From JAMXLO01 sp963726125 (GTDB lineage: Bacteria; Pseudomonadota; Alphaproteobacteria; Acetobacterales; Acetobacteraceae): a stretch of DNA of 64,000 nucleotides. The position numbers and the translations under genes were made by a program. The notes beneath the pieces are model-generated. The model saw nothing but the letters and a program-made list of their open reading frames with translations, had not been told where the DNA came from and ran no database searches. Positions 1 to 7,214 of the stretch are shown here, piece by piece; position 1 is the stretch's first letter, and every line of letters begins with the position of its first letter. The DNA is taken from NCBI GenBank assembly GCA_963726125.1, contig CAVSBG010000016.1, positions 60,171 to 124,170 on the forward strand, in the 5' to 3' direction.

Positions 1-343
1 CGCCCTCTTCCGGCGTCGGCTTCCAGCCCTGGTAGATCAGCCCCCACAGGTCGTGGGGCAACGCGTTCTCTTTGGTAAGCGTCACGTCGATCATCGGCAA
101 TGTCGGCCGCTCGCCTTCATAGACGCTGGTGAGGAAGAACGGCACCACGGCGTTCTCCACATAGGTCCGATCGAAATGCGCTGGGATAGTGGCGCGGAAC
201 CTCGCCAGTGCCGCGGCGAGATCCGACGATGCGGGACCGGCCCCGGTGGTACTGGCGGCGGTGGTATTGGCGGCGGAAGCGGCGCCGGAAAGAAGGCTCG
301 CAGCGCCCGCGGCCGCACCGGTCAGAACCAACCGTCGTTCCAT
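1..343 (-). CDS. Secreted protein of unknown function, N-terminal part
   Basis: Reading leftwards from an ATG at 343 there are 114 codons open to the window edge, so the C-terminus is missing. The protein starts MERRLVLTGAAAGAASLL and ends its leader in SGAASA, a clear Sec or Tat-like signal peptide with two arginines before the hydrophobic core. An Ala/Thr-rich linker follows, then a folded part with aromatic and charged residues (FDRTYVENAVVPFF, then HDLWGLIYQGW). An AGGGAG ribosome binding site lies just upstream of the start. The gene is on the same strand as, and downstream of, a ferric-reductase-like gene and a 31-aa peptide, so a shared transcript is plausible. I do not recognise the family; an exported, probably periplasmic location is the only inference. 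Confidence 0.75.
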   Translation of the reverse strand, partial: MERRLVLTGAAAGAASLLSGAASAANTTAASTTGAGPASSDLAAALARFRATIPAHFDRTYVENAVVPFFLTSVYEGERPTLPMIDVTLTKENALPHDLWGLIYQGWKPTPEEG

Positions 344-518
344 TTGAAACTCCCTTGTTCGCGATAACTGCCAGCCCGCAAACCGCGGATCCGCTTCGTA
401 ACGCACGATTTATGTCAACGCCAAGCTCATCAGGGCCTATCCGCCGCGGCTCGCAGCGGGTTGCCGATGACCCCAACGCATGCCGGCCACTTCACAGTTG
501 AGCAGCCCGCACCGTCGA

Positions 519-614
519 TCAGCCCACGACGCGCAAAAGCGCGAACAGCATCGCTATCGCGATCACCACAACCCCAGTGACAACAACCAGCCGGTTGGCG
601 AATAGCAGACGCAT
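519..614 (-). CDS. Putative 31-aa single-span membrane peptide
   Basis: A short frame starts at ATG 614, 11 nt beyond the stop of the reductase gene, and encodes 31 residues. It begins MRLLFANRL, continues as an uninterrupted hydrophobic stretch of Val, Ile, Ala, Leu and Met, and ends LLRVVG. One transmembrane helix with a positive N-terminus is predicted by eye. The upstream AGGGAAA could serve as a weak ribosome binding site. It sits inside an otherwise collinear reductase / secreted-protein transcript. It could be a small accessory subunit of the membrane flavohaem protein, or chance; codon bias cannot decide at this length. Confidence 0.35.
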   Translation of the reverse strand: MRLLFANRLVVVTGVVVIAIAMLFALLRVVG

Positions 615-624
615 CGCAGTTTCC

Positions 625-1944
625 CTAGACGAAGCTATAGCGCTCCGAATGGTAATTGAACAGCGGAACCTTCATCTCGCCAAGAGCCCGCTCAATCGCA
701 TCCATCATCACATTCGGACCACAGATGAAGTACTCATGCTCGGCGAATGGCGGCGGCAGATGGCGCCTGAGAAGCTCAGCGGTAATGAACCCCTGCTCGC
801 CAGTCCACCCGGCCGGTGGATTTGCCAGTACGTGCACGATCGTCAGATCGAGCCTCGCTTTCAACGCTTCGAGCTCTTCGCGGAAGATTATCGATTCCCA
901 GTCCTTGCTGCCATAGAGCAGGATCACAGGCCGCTTGTCGCCCCGGTCGGCAAACGTTCGGATCAGGCTCATCATCGGCGTCACGCCGATGCCTCCGGCA
1001 ATCAACACGTGCATATCGGTCGGATTGCCAGAGGTGAACGCACCGTACGGCCCGTCAAGATAGACACGCTGCCCGGCCTGCACCGTGCGAACCGTTCGCG
1101 TGAAGTCGCCCAGATCCCTGATCGACATCTCAACCCGCCCGTCCGGCGCATTGGCACTGGACGAGAAGGAGAATGGGTGTCCGGTGATTCGGAAGGGCCC
1201 TCCCCACACCGTCAACCAGCCAAACTGGCCCGGGTCGAAGCGGAAGCCCGCATGGCCATCAGGCTGCATGACCAGCGTCCAGGTGTCACCACGTTCCTCG
1301 CGCACTTCGGCAACGCGATACGGCCTGCGAAGCAGGAACACTGGCTTGATGATACGAACGAAAGCCAGCAGCCCGATCCAGAAGATCGTCAGGCCGATCC
1401 ACACGCCTCGCTTCCATGGGTCGATCAGGTAGAAACCCCATCCCATCATGTGCAGGATCCCCGCCATCACGGCGACAACTGCCAGCAGGATGTGCGTGAG
1501 GTGCCAGGTCTCGTACCGGAGCCGCAGTTTCTGGCGCCACAAAGCCATCACCACCAGTGCGATGAGCGAGTAAGTCGACAGGGCCGCGAAGCGGGCGCGC
1601 CAAGGCGCTTGCAGGGAATTCAGAAGCGCCAGCAATTCCGGGCGGGTGACAAACAGGATGACTGGATGCGCGACGACGAGGCAGACCGCTATCAGCGAGA
1701 TCTGACGATGAAAGTGATAGATGACATCCTCACCCCATGGCTCGGTGACATACCGGAATCGTGCCGTGAGGCCGAATTGCAGGCCCATCATCGCAAGCCC
1801 GGAATAACCGAGCGCAGCCGAGAACTCTGTCCAGAAATCCCGCGTTGGCGGCAACGAACCTGCCAGCAGAGCGAACAGCGGGGCGAGAATGAAGAGCAGA
1901 TAGACGATGATCCAAATTGCCCCACGTGCCGTATAAAGCAGCAT
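625..1944 (-). CDS. Ferric-reductase-like transmembrane flavohaem oxidoreductase
   Basis: A 439-residue membrane protein of the ferric reductase / NADPH oxidase superfamily, expected to move electrons from NAD(P)H through FAD to haem and on to a metal or other acceptor. The N-terminal half holds about six membrane segments with candidate haem-ligand histidines (HRQISLIAVCLVVAHP and WHLTHILLAVVAVMAG). The C-terminal half is an FNR-type module: the FAD-binding signature GHPFSFSSS, the NAD-binding loop GGIGVTPMMSLIR and the C-terminal FICGPNVMMDAI. I chose ATG 1944 because AGGAGGCGGGG precedes it; a GTG at 1977 would add 11 residues without a good site. The downstream peptide and secreted protein may be functional partners. 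The acceptor cannot be read from sequence. Confidence 0.88.
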   Translation of the reverse strand: MLLYTARGAIWIIVYLLFILAPLFALLAGSLPPTRDFWTEFSAALGYSGLAMMGLQFGLTARFRYVTEPWGEDVIYHFHRQISLIAVCLVVAHPVILFVTRPELLALLNSLQAPWRARFAALSTYSLIALVVMALWRQKLRLRYETWHLTHILLAVVAVMAGILHMMGWGFYLIDPWKRGVWIGLTIFWIGLLAFVRIIKPVFLLRRPYRVAEVREERGDTWTLVMQPDGHAGFRFDPGQFGWLTVWGGPFRITGHPFSFSSSANAPDGRVEMSIRDLGDFTRTVRTVQAGQRVYLDGPYGAFTSGNPTDMHVLIAGGIGVTPMMSLIRTFADRGDKRPVILLYGSKDWESIIFREELEALKARLDLTIVHVLANPPAGWTGEQGFITAELLRRHLPPPFAEHEYFICGPNVMMDAIERALGEMKVPLFNYHSERYSFV

Positions 1945-2153
1945 CGAGTAACCCCGCCTCCTGGCAATGCTCCACACGCACTTGCCACCATAGGGTCGCT
2001 GCGGTGTTTATGGAATGGCACCTGTCACGCGTAGCCCGTCGAGGACCACCCCCATAGCAAGCTGATATATCACCATCACCCGCGCCGGCCGATTCGCGGC
2101 GGTTGCGGACAGTGCACGCGTTGATAGAGTGACGCCCACCCGGAGGAAGCGTC

Positions 2154-3866
2154 TTGGCGACAATCATCTCCATTTTTGGTGGAGTCGGCCTGTTCCTTCT
2201 GGGCATGGCCGTGATGACCGACGGCTTGAAAGCACTCGCGGGCTCTGCCTTGCGCGGAGTGCTGGCGAAAGCCGCTGCGACACCTGTGCGCGGCACAATC
2301 TGGGGTGCGATCATCACCCTCCTCGTGCAGTCATCCAGCGCCACGACCATGACGACGATTGGCCTCGTCAGTGCAGGACTGTTGACGTTCCCTCAAGGCT
2401 TGAGCCTCGTCTTCGGAGCAAACATCGGGACGACCGGGACGGGGTGGTTGGTCGCGCTCTTCGGTGTCAGGATTTCGCTCACGGCGGCAGCGCTGCCAAT
2501 CGTCTTCGTGGGAGCGCTGCTTAAACTCGTGGGTCGGGGCCGGTGGGCAGGTGCGGGTAGCGCAATCGCTGGCTTCGCATTGATCCTGGTTGGTCTGACA
2601 ACGCTGCAACAGGGCATGGGAGGACTGGCTGAGCAGCTTAATCCCGCAGACCTGCCCAGCGTCATCGGCGGAGCCGATGTGACATGGTGGTCTGGAATTC
2701 TGGGCGTCCTGATGTTGGTACTCGCCGGGATCGTGATGACGACGGTCATGCAATCGTCGACCGCCGCGATTGCCGTTACGCTCTCCGCCTTGTACGCCGG
2801 TGCAGTTGGGCTGGAACAGGCTGTGGCGCTGGTCATCGGCCAGAACATCGGCACAGCGACCAGTTCGGCGATGGCAGCAGTGGGCGCAAGCAGCACGGCG
2901 AAGCGGCTGGCCGTGGCATACATAGCATTCAAGCTGATAGCCGCCGTGGTGGCGCTGTTGCTCTTCCTTCCGATCGTTCAACTCATGGTTCGAGCAGCAG
3001 CCAGTATCGACCCAGTGACACTCCTGGCAATTTATCACACTGGGTACAATGTGGTGGGAGTCGCCATCCTGCTCCCGCTGATCGTTCCCTTCACCAGGGT
3101 GATTGAGCGCATAATACCAGAGCGGGGCAATCCGCTGACTCGATGTCTTGATCCCGCATCACTCACGTCCTCCACCGTCGCCGTGGAAGCTGGCCGCAGA
3201 ACAGTGGCCCGCGTGCTCGGATCGCTATGTTCATCAACGACGGGCAGGCTCGAAAACATCCTCCGCGGAGGAACGGCCGCGGATACCAGTGACAATGCGT
3301 TGCTGCATCAGGCATCGGATGCATTGCAGCAGACGCGCGCGTTTCTTTCACATGTGACCGGCCAACCGCCGTCGGACGAGGAGCAGCGATGGTTGCTGAG
3401 CACGCTGCACGCCCTGGAGCACACAATTCGATTGGCCGACGCAATCAAGGAAGCTGTCAGGATCGGGCTGAATGGCGCTGACGAGCAGCGCGCTGTCGCG
3501 CTATGCGCGAAGGCAATGCAAATAGCCTCTTCGATCGCCACACTTCTGGTACATCCGCCGGTGCCGGAGAGTGAGGCAACCCGACCTGCCGGGCAATCCG
3601 CCACATTCGGTGTAGGACCCGCAGGCACCCACCCAACGCCCGCGGTGTCGCTCGACAAGGCAATCGTTTGCCTCGAACACTGTTCGACTGAACTGGCCAA
3701 CCTGTTGCCGTCGCATCGCCGCGCCACGCTCGAATCGGTCGCGTCTGGCACGCTGACTGCGAATGACGCCATTGCTCATGTCGAAATGGTCCGCTTCCTT
3801 GACCGGCTCGCGCATCACGCGTGGCGAGCATCCGCTCATATTGCCGGTGCCATCGTGCAATACTGA
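2154..3866 (+). CDS. Na/Pi cotransporter family protein with PhoU-like C-terminus
   Basis: A 570-residue inner-membrane protein of the NptA/PNaS family, known for sodium-coupled phosphate transport. The two inverted family repeats are visible: QSSSATT (59-65) with GANIGTT (88-94), and QSSTAA (200-205) with GQNIGTATS (229-237), within 8 to 9 hydrophobic segments. From about residue 340 the protein is soluble and helical, matching the PhoU-like regulatory tail usual in bacterial members. Translation starts at TTG 2154, preceded by GGAGGAAG. The polyphosphate kinase gene follows on the same strand after 111 nt, so the pair suggests phosphate uptake and polyphosphate metabolism. Direction of transport (uptake or efflux) is not decidable here. 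Confidence 0.93.
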   Translation: MATIISIFGGVGLFLLGMAVMTDGLKALAGSALRGVLAKAAATPVRGTIWGAIITLLVQSSSATTMTTIGLVSAGLLTFPQGLSLVFGANIGTTGTGWLVALFGVRISLTAAALPIVFVGALLKLVGRGRWAGAGSAIAGFALILVGLTTLQQGMGGLAEQLNPADLPSVIGGADVTWWSGILGVLMLVLAGIVMTTVMQSSTAAIAVTLSALYAGAVGLEQAVALVIGQNIGTATSSAMAAVGASSTAKRLAVAYIAFKLIAAVVALLLFLPIVQLMVRAAASIDPVTLLAIYHTGYNVVGVAILLPLIVPFTRVIERIIPERGNPLTRCLDPASLTSSTVAVEAGRRTVARVLGSLCSSTTGRLENILRGGTAADTSDNALLHQASDALQQTRAFLSHVTGQPPSDEEQRWLLSTLHALEHTIRLADAIKEAVRIGLNGADEQRAVALCAKAMQIASSIATLLVHPPVPESEATRPAGQSATFGVGPAGTHPTPAVSLDKAIVCLEHCSTELANLLPSHRRATLESVASGTLTANDAIAHVEMVRFLDRLAHHAWRASAHIAGAIVQY

Positions 3867-3977
3867 GCCACGAAGGCAGCTCGGGGGATCGATGGAGGCC
3901 CGTCGATCCGGATTCTCCGTTTGGTCGTCTCCCGAGTGCTGACTGGCAGCGGTCCGTAACCGCTACGGGAGATATCT

Positions 3978-4829
3978 ATGACTGAGGCAAAGAACGGAAA
4001 GCGGACCAGAGTTGCCGAAGCGGTCGGTCAGACCGGCGATAGCGGCAAGCTGAAGCGTGCGGTCTATGAGCGTCAGCTCGCTAAATTGCATGCTGAGTTG
4101 GTCACCTTGCAACGGTGGGTGGTCCACGAGGGGCTCAAGGTCTGCGTGGTGTTCGAGGGTCGCGACGGCGCCGGCAAGGGTGGGACAATCAAGGCGATTA
4201 CCGAGCGTGTAAGCCCAAGGGTATTCCATTTGGTCGCATTGCCCGCCCCGACCGAGCGAGAGAAGACGCAAATGTACTCTCAACGTTATATTGCCCACCT
4301 GCCGGCCGCTGGAGAAATTGTGATATTCGACCGCAGTTGGTACAACCGCGCCGGCGTCGAGCGGGTAATGGGCTTCTGCACGGAGGAACAGGCGAAACGC
4401 TTCCTCCAGATCGTCCCCGAGTTTGAACACGTGGTCGTCGAGTCAGGCACGATCCTATTGAAGTACTGGCTCGAGGTGAGCCAGGAAGAACAGACGCGAC
4501 GACTCATGGCACGCATCAGCGACCGGCGGAAGACCTGGAAACTGTCCCCAATGGATCTCGAGTCCTACCATCGCTGGTTCGATTATTCGCGCGCCCGCGA
4601 CGAGATGTTCAAGGCAAGCGATACCGCGTGGGCACCATGGTTCGTGGTTCGATCGGACGATAAGAGACGCGCGAGACTGAATGTCATCCGGCACCTGTTG
4701 GACCATGTCCCCTACAAACATTTGGCAACTGCAGACGTGATGCTGCCAACGCGACAGCCTCCGGGGAACTACAGTGAACCGGATCATCCCCTCAAGCTCG
4801 TTCCGGAATATGACTGGACTGGAAAATGA
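3978..4829 (+). CDS. ppk2: Polyphosphate kinase 2 (PPK2)
   Basis: A 283-residue cytosolic PPK2-family kinase that moves phosphate between polyphosphate and nucleotides. The Walker A motif GRDGAGKGG is at 61-69, the Walker B-like DRSWYNRAGVE at 118-128, and the lid region follows (ISDRRKTWKLSPMD, then SDTAWAPWFVV). Length and single-domain form fit the class I enzymes, which often favour nucleoside diphosphate phosphorylation. Whether it works mainly on GDP or ADP, or in the polyphosphate-synthesising direction, cannot be settled from sequence. It follows a Na/Pi cotransporter gene and is followed by a strong hairpin at 4941-4982. Confidence 0.95.
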   Translation: MTEAKNGKRTRVAEAVGQTGDSGKLKRAVYERQLAKLHAELVTLQRWVVHEGLKVCVVFEGRDGAGKGGTIKAITERVSPRVFHLVALPAPTEREKTQMYSQRYIAHLPAAGEIVIFDRSWYNRAGVERVMGFCTEEQAKRFLQIVPEFEHVVVESGTILLKYWLEVSQEEQTRRLMARISDRRKTWKLSPMDLESYHRWFDYSRARDEMFKASDTAWAPWFVVRSDDKRRARLNVIRHLLDHVPYKHLATADVMLPTRQPPGNYSEPDHPLKLVPEYDWTGK

Positions 4830-4940
4830 CCGATAGACATGCCCAGAACTGCGTGGCGCAGCTGTTGCTTCACCACCCCCAACGCGACTGACTCGTGATC
4901 GATGCGCCCGCCGCCATGCCGACGGAGAACCTGCCCCGAG

Positions 4941-4982
4941 CGTAAGCGTCCGGTGAGCCGCGTGGCTCACCGGACGCTTACG
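4941..4982. terminator. Perfect 19-bp inverted repeat, probable terminator
   Basis: Arms 4941-4959 and 4964-4982 are perfectly complementary (CGTAAGCGTCCGGTGAGCC) around the 4-nt loop GCGT. The hairpin lies 111 nt after the ppk2 stop and before the next gene's promoter. No long T-tract follows on either strand, so it may be a processing or Rho-assisted end instead of a classical intrinsic terminator. The rest of 4830-5100 shows no coding signal. Confidence 0.7.
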
Positions 4983-5105
4983 AATCGGCCTGCATGAAAG
5001 TTCCCGGCAACGCGTCGCGGCACACCGCCGGACCGATCGCAGCAGCCAAGTGAGCGCATCAGTCTTTGCCAGCGCAACCCATCCGGCAAGCACCGGAAAT
5101 AAATC

Positions 5106-5136
5106 TTGCCGCTCTATCCATTGTGTTATATATAAT
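5106..5136 (+). promoter_or_regulatory. Candidate sigma-70 promoter giving a leaderless mRNA
   Basis: A perfect TATAAT (5131-5136) sits in an unusually AT-rich island, GTTATATATAATAAC, four bases before the ATG at 5141. A possible -35, TTGCCG (5106-5111), lies 19 bp upstream of TATAAT, or 17 bp upstream of the overlapping TATATA. A start point about 7 nt after the -10 would fall on or beside the ATG, and there is no Shine-Dalgarno sequence. The island is also nearly palindromic, so it could be an operator. Confidence 0.45.
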
Positions 5137-5140
5137 AACC

Positions 5141-5950
5141 ATGGAAGCCGACGTAACACCCGGTCCAGCCTCGCCTCCCGATCCGCCACAGGATCACACC
5201 GGCACCACCGTGCCCGGCAACATCGCCGTCCTCCTTCACGCCGTCGGCATCCTGCTCGGCTACGGCCGCCATCTTCTCGGCACCGTCAAGCGCCGTGCCG
5301 CCGCCCCCACATTCCCCACCATCGCGGTCGGCTTCGGCACCGCCAACCTCTCCACCATCCTCGCTCATCTGAACCGCGGCATCCTGCGCGCCATCGCGCT
5401 GAAGCGCGTGCTGCTCGCGCGCGCCGCAACCGGTCGCGACATCGACATCCCGCCCCCTCGCATCCGCACGGAGCAACCATCGCCCGGGCAAACAGTCCCC
5501 CAACCCGAGCCACCACCGGATCAACCAGCCAAGCCCAAAGCATCACGCCCGTCCCCGCCCCCGGGCGCCGACGATCCCGAACTCTTCATGCCCACACAGG
5601 AGGAACTCGAGCGCCAGGTCCGTCGCCGCTCCTTCGGGCGCACCTACGCCGAGATCTGCCTCGATCTCGCCGTCATGCCCGGCCTCTGCACAAGCGCCTT
5701 CTGGAACGAGCTGTTCGAGATCATGCACCTCCTCCGCGGCAACGGCGTCGTCACCGTAATGCGGGAGAAGGCCCGCCGCGAACAGGCGTTCATCCGCGAG
5801 CAGGACAGCAAGCTCGACAGCATCCGGGACTGGTTACATCTGAAACCAGATGCTGTCCGGCAGGTCTTGGGCTTCTTCATCGGCGAACCGCCGGTCGATC
5901 CATTCGCCCAGTCACCGTGCGACGCGCCGCTGCCCACCGGCCCGCCCTGA
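5141..5950 (+). CDS. Hypothetical protein with proline-rich linker
   Basis: A 269-residue protein of no family I recognise with a known function. Residues 1-20 are Pro/Gly-rich. An Ala/Leu-rich segment with weakly hydrophobic stretches follows (NIAVLLHAVGILLGYGRHLL, about 23-42), then a Pro-rich linker (about 107-147). The C-terminal part is helical and charged, beginning FMPTQEELERQVRRRSFG and containing REKARREQAFIREQDS. ATG 5141 is chosen because TATAAT ends 4 nt before it; the frame is open back to a TTG at 5066 that lacks a ribosome binding site. Absence of transport, catalytic or DNA-binding motifs prevents a functional call. It may be specific to this bacterial lineage. Confidence 0.65.
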   Translation: MEADVTPGPASPPDPPQDHTGTTVPGNIAVLLHAVGILLGYGRHLLGTVKRRAAAPTFPTIAVGFGTANLSTILAHLNRGILRAIALKRVLLARAATGRDIDIPPPRIRTEQPSPGQTVPQPEPPPDQPAKPKASRPSPPPGADDPELFMPTQEELERQVRRRSFGRTYAEICLDLAVMPGLCTSAFWNELFEIMHLLRGNGVVTVMREKARREQAFIREQDSKLDSIRDWLHLKPDAVRQVLGFFIGEPPVDPFAQSPCDAPLPTGPP

Positions 5951-6161
5951 TCCTTTGCAGATTGACGTAGCGCTGATGCCCGGGGCCGGACAACGGCCAG
6001 CCCCGCCGTTCCGATTCGCGCCCCTCTATACCAGCGGCCAGAAGTCTCAACACACGATCGAAGCCCCTCGCCGTCATTTGTGGCGTGTGGTTGCATGTCC
6101 GGCACCGTCGGCTGAGCGCGCTGATCGCCGCAGTATATGCGGAACCGCGGCATCAGCGGTG

Positions 6162-7118
6162 CTATTCCCCGGACGAGCCGCCTCCATCGCCGGACGTCGA
6201 TCCAACCTGCGCCACTTGCGGCTGCGACAACAGAAAGCGCTGCAGTTGGCCGACATGCCCATCGCGCGCCGCGCCCGGCCGCGAGCGAATGACGAAGTCC
6301 CACGAGCCAGGCAACGACACATCCGCAAACGGTCGGACCAACCTTCCACTCGACAGATCAAAGTCGACCAGAGGTGCGCGGCCAAGCGCAATGCCCGCAC
6401 CCGCGACTGCCGCCCCGACCGTGGCGTTGAAACTATAGAACCGCACGATTGTCACCTTGGCATTCGGTCGGCAGCCAAGCAGTTCGAGCCAATGCGACCA
6501 ATCCTTCTCGGGATTGCCCACATGGTCCGTCAGATCCTCTTGCAGCAGTGTGTGCCGCAATAGTTCGTCAGGGCTACTGATCTGTCCGAGCGACGGGCTG
6601 CACACCGGGAACACCGTCTCGCTGAACAGCAGTCGCTCGCCGGTCCCCAGCGCACCCCGCCGAGCACGCAGCACCGCCAGGTCCAGTCCCTCCCGGATCA
6701 TGTCCGGCTCATTGTCCTCGATCGAGCGCACCTGCCACTGCACCGATGGATGCAGCGCGGCGAACGCGGCAAGCCGGGGTGCCAACCACAGCGACGACAC
6801 CGACCCGCTGGAGGAAATCGTCAGCACCGGCCGCTTGCGGCGGTCGCGCACCGCCTCGCACGCCGCGCCGAGTTGCGCGAACGCCGCCTCCACCTCCCGT
6901 TGCAGCACTGCACCGTCAACGGTGACCACGGTGCGGCCGGAGCCGTTGCGGGCGCGGGTCAGCAGTTCGGCACCCAAGCTGTCCTCCAGGCCACGAATTT
7001 GGTGGCTGACCGCGCTCGTGCTGACGTTCAGCGCCTCAGCGGCCCGGGCAAAGCTCCCGTGTCGTGCCACCGCGGCAAAGGCGCGCAAAGCAGCCAAAGG
7101 TGGTATGCGGTCCGGCAT
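6162..7118 (-). CDS. LysR-family transcriptional regulator
   Basis: A 318-residue LysR-type regulator. The N-terminal winged helix-turn-helix is clear (LAALRAFAAVARHGSFARAA, then LNVSTSAVSHQIRGLED), followed by a linker helix and a two-lobed effector-binding region starting near residue 95 (RPVLTISSSGSVSSLWLAPR). ATG 7118 is preferred because the family motif begins eight residues later; upstream extension would add a Cys/Arg-rich non-homologous leader. It is divergent from the ABC exporter at 7215 with only 96 bp between starts, the usual arrangement for a LysR regulator controlling its neighbour. The effector is unknown. The 211 bp between its end and the previous gene shows nothing recognisable. 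Confidence 0.93.
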   Translation of the reverse strand: MPDRIPPLAALRAFAAVARHGSFARAAEALNVSTSAVSHQIRGLEDSLGAELLTRARNGSGRTVVTVDGAVLQREVEAAFAQLGAACEAVRDRRKRPVLTISSSGSVSSLWLAPRLAAFAALHPSVQWQVRSIEDNEPDMIREGLDLAVLRARRGALGTGERLLFSETVFPVCSPSLGQISSPDELLRHTLLQEDLTDHVGNPEKDWSHWLELLGCRPNAKVTIVRFYSFNATVGAAVAGAGIALGRAPLVDFDLSSGRLVRPFADVSLPGSWDFVIRSRPGAARDGHVGQLQRFLLSQPQVAQVGSTSGDGGGSSGE

Positions 7119-7214
7119 CGCCGTGCAATCTAGCTCAATAGCGGTTGAAAAACACGCGTTTGCGCAACGCTGCCGGCACGAACAGGATGCGCGGCGAAAA
7201 GGGAGTCGAGACGG

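Noticed and set aside
577..2034. A 485-codon frame antisense to the ferric-reductase-like gene
   Set aside because: It is His/Arg/Gln-rich with no family features and mirrors the GC-skewed third positions of the real gene on the other strand.
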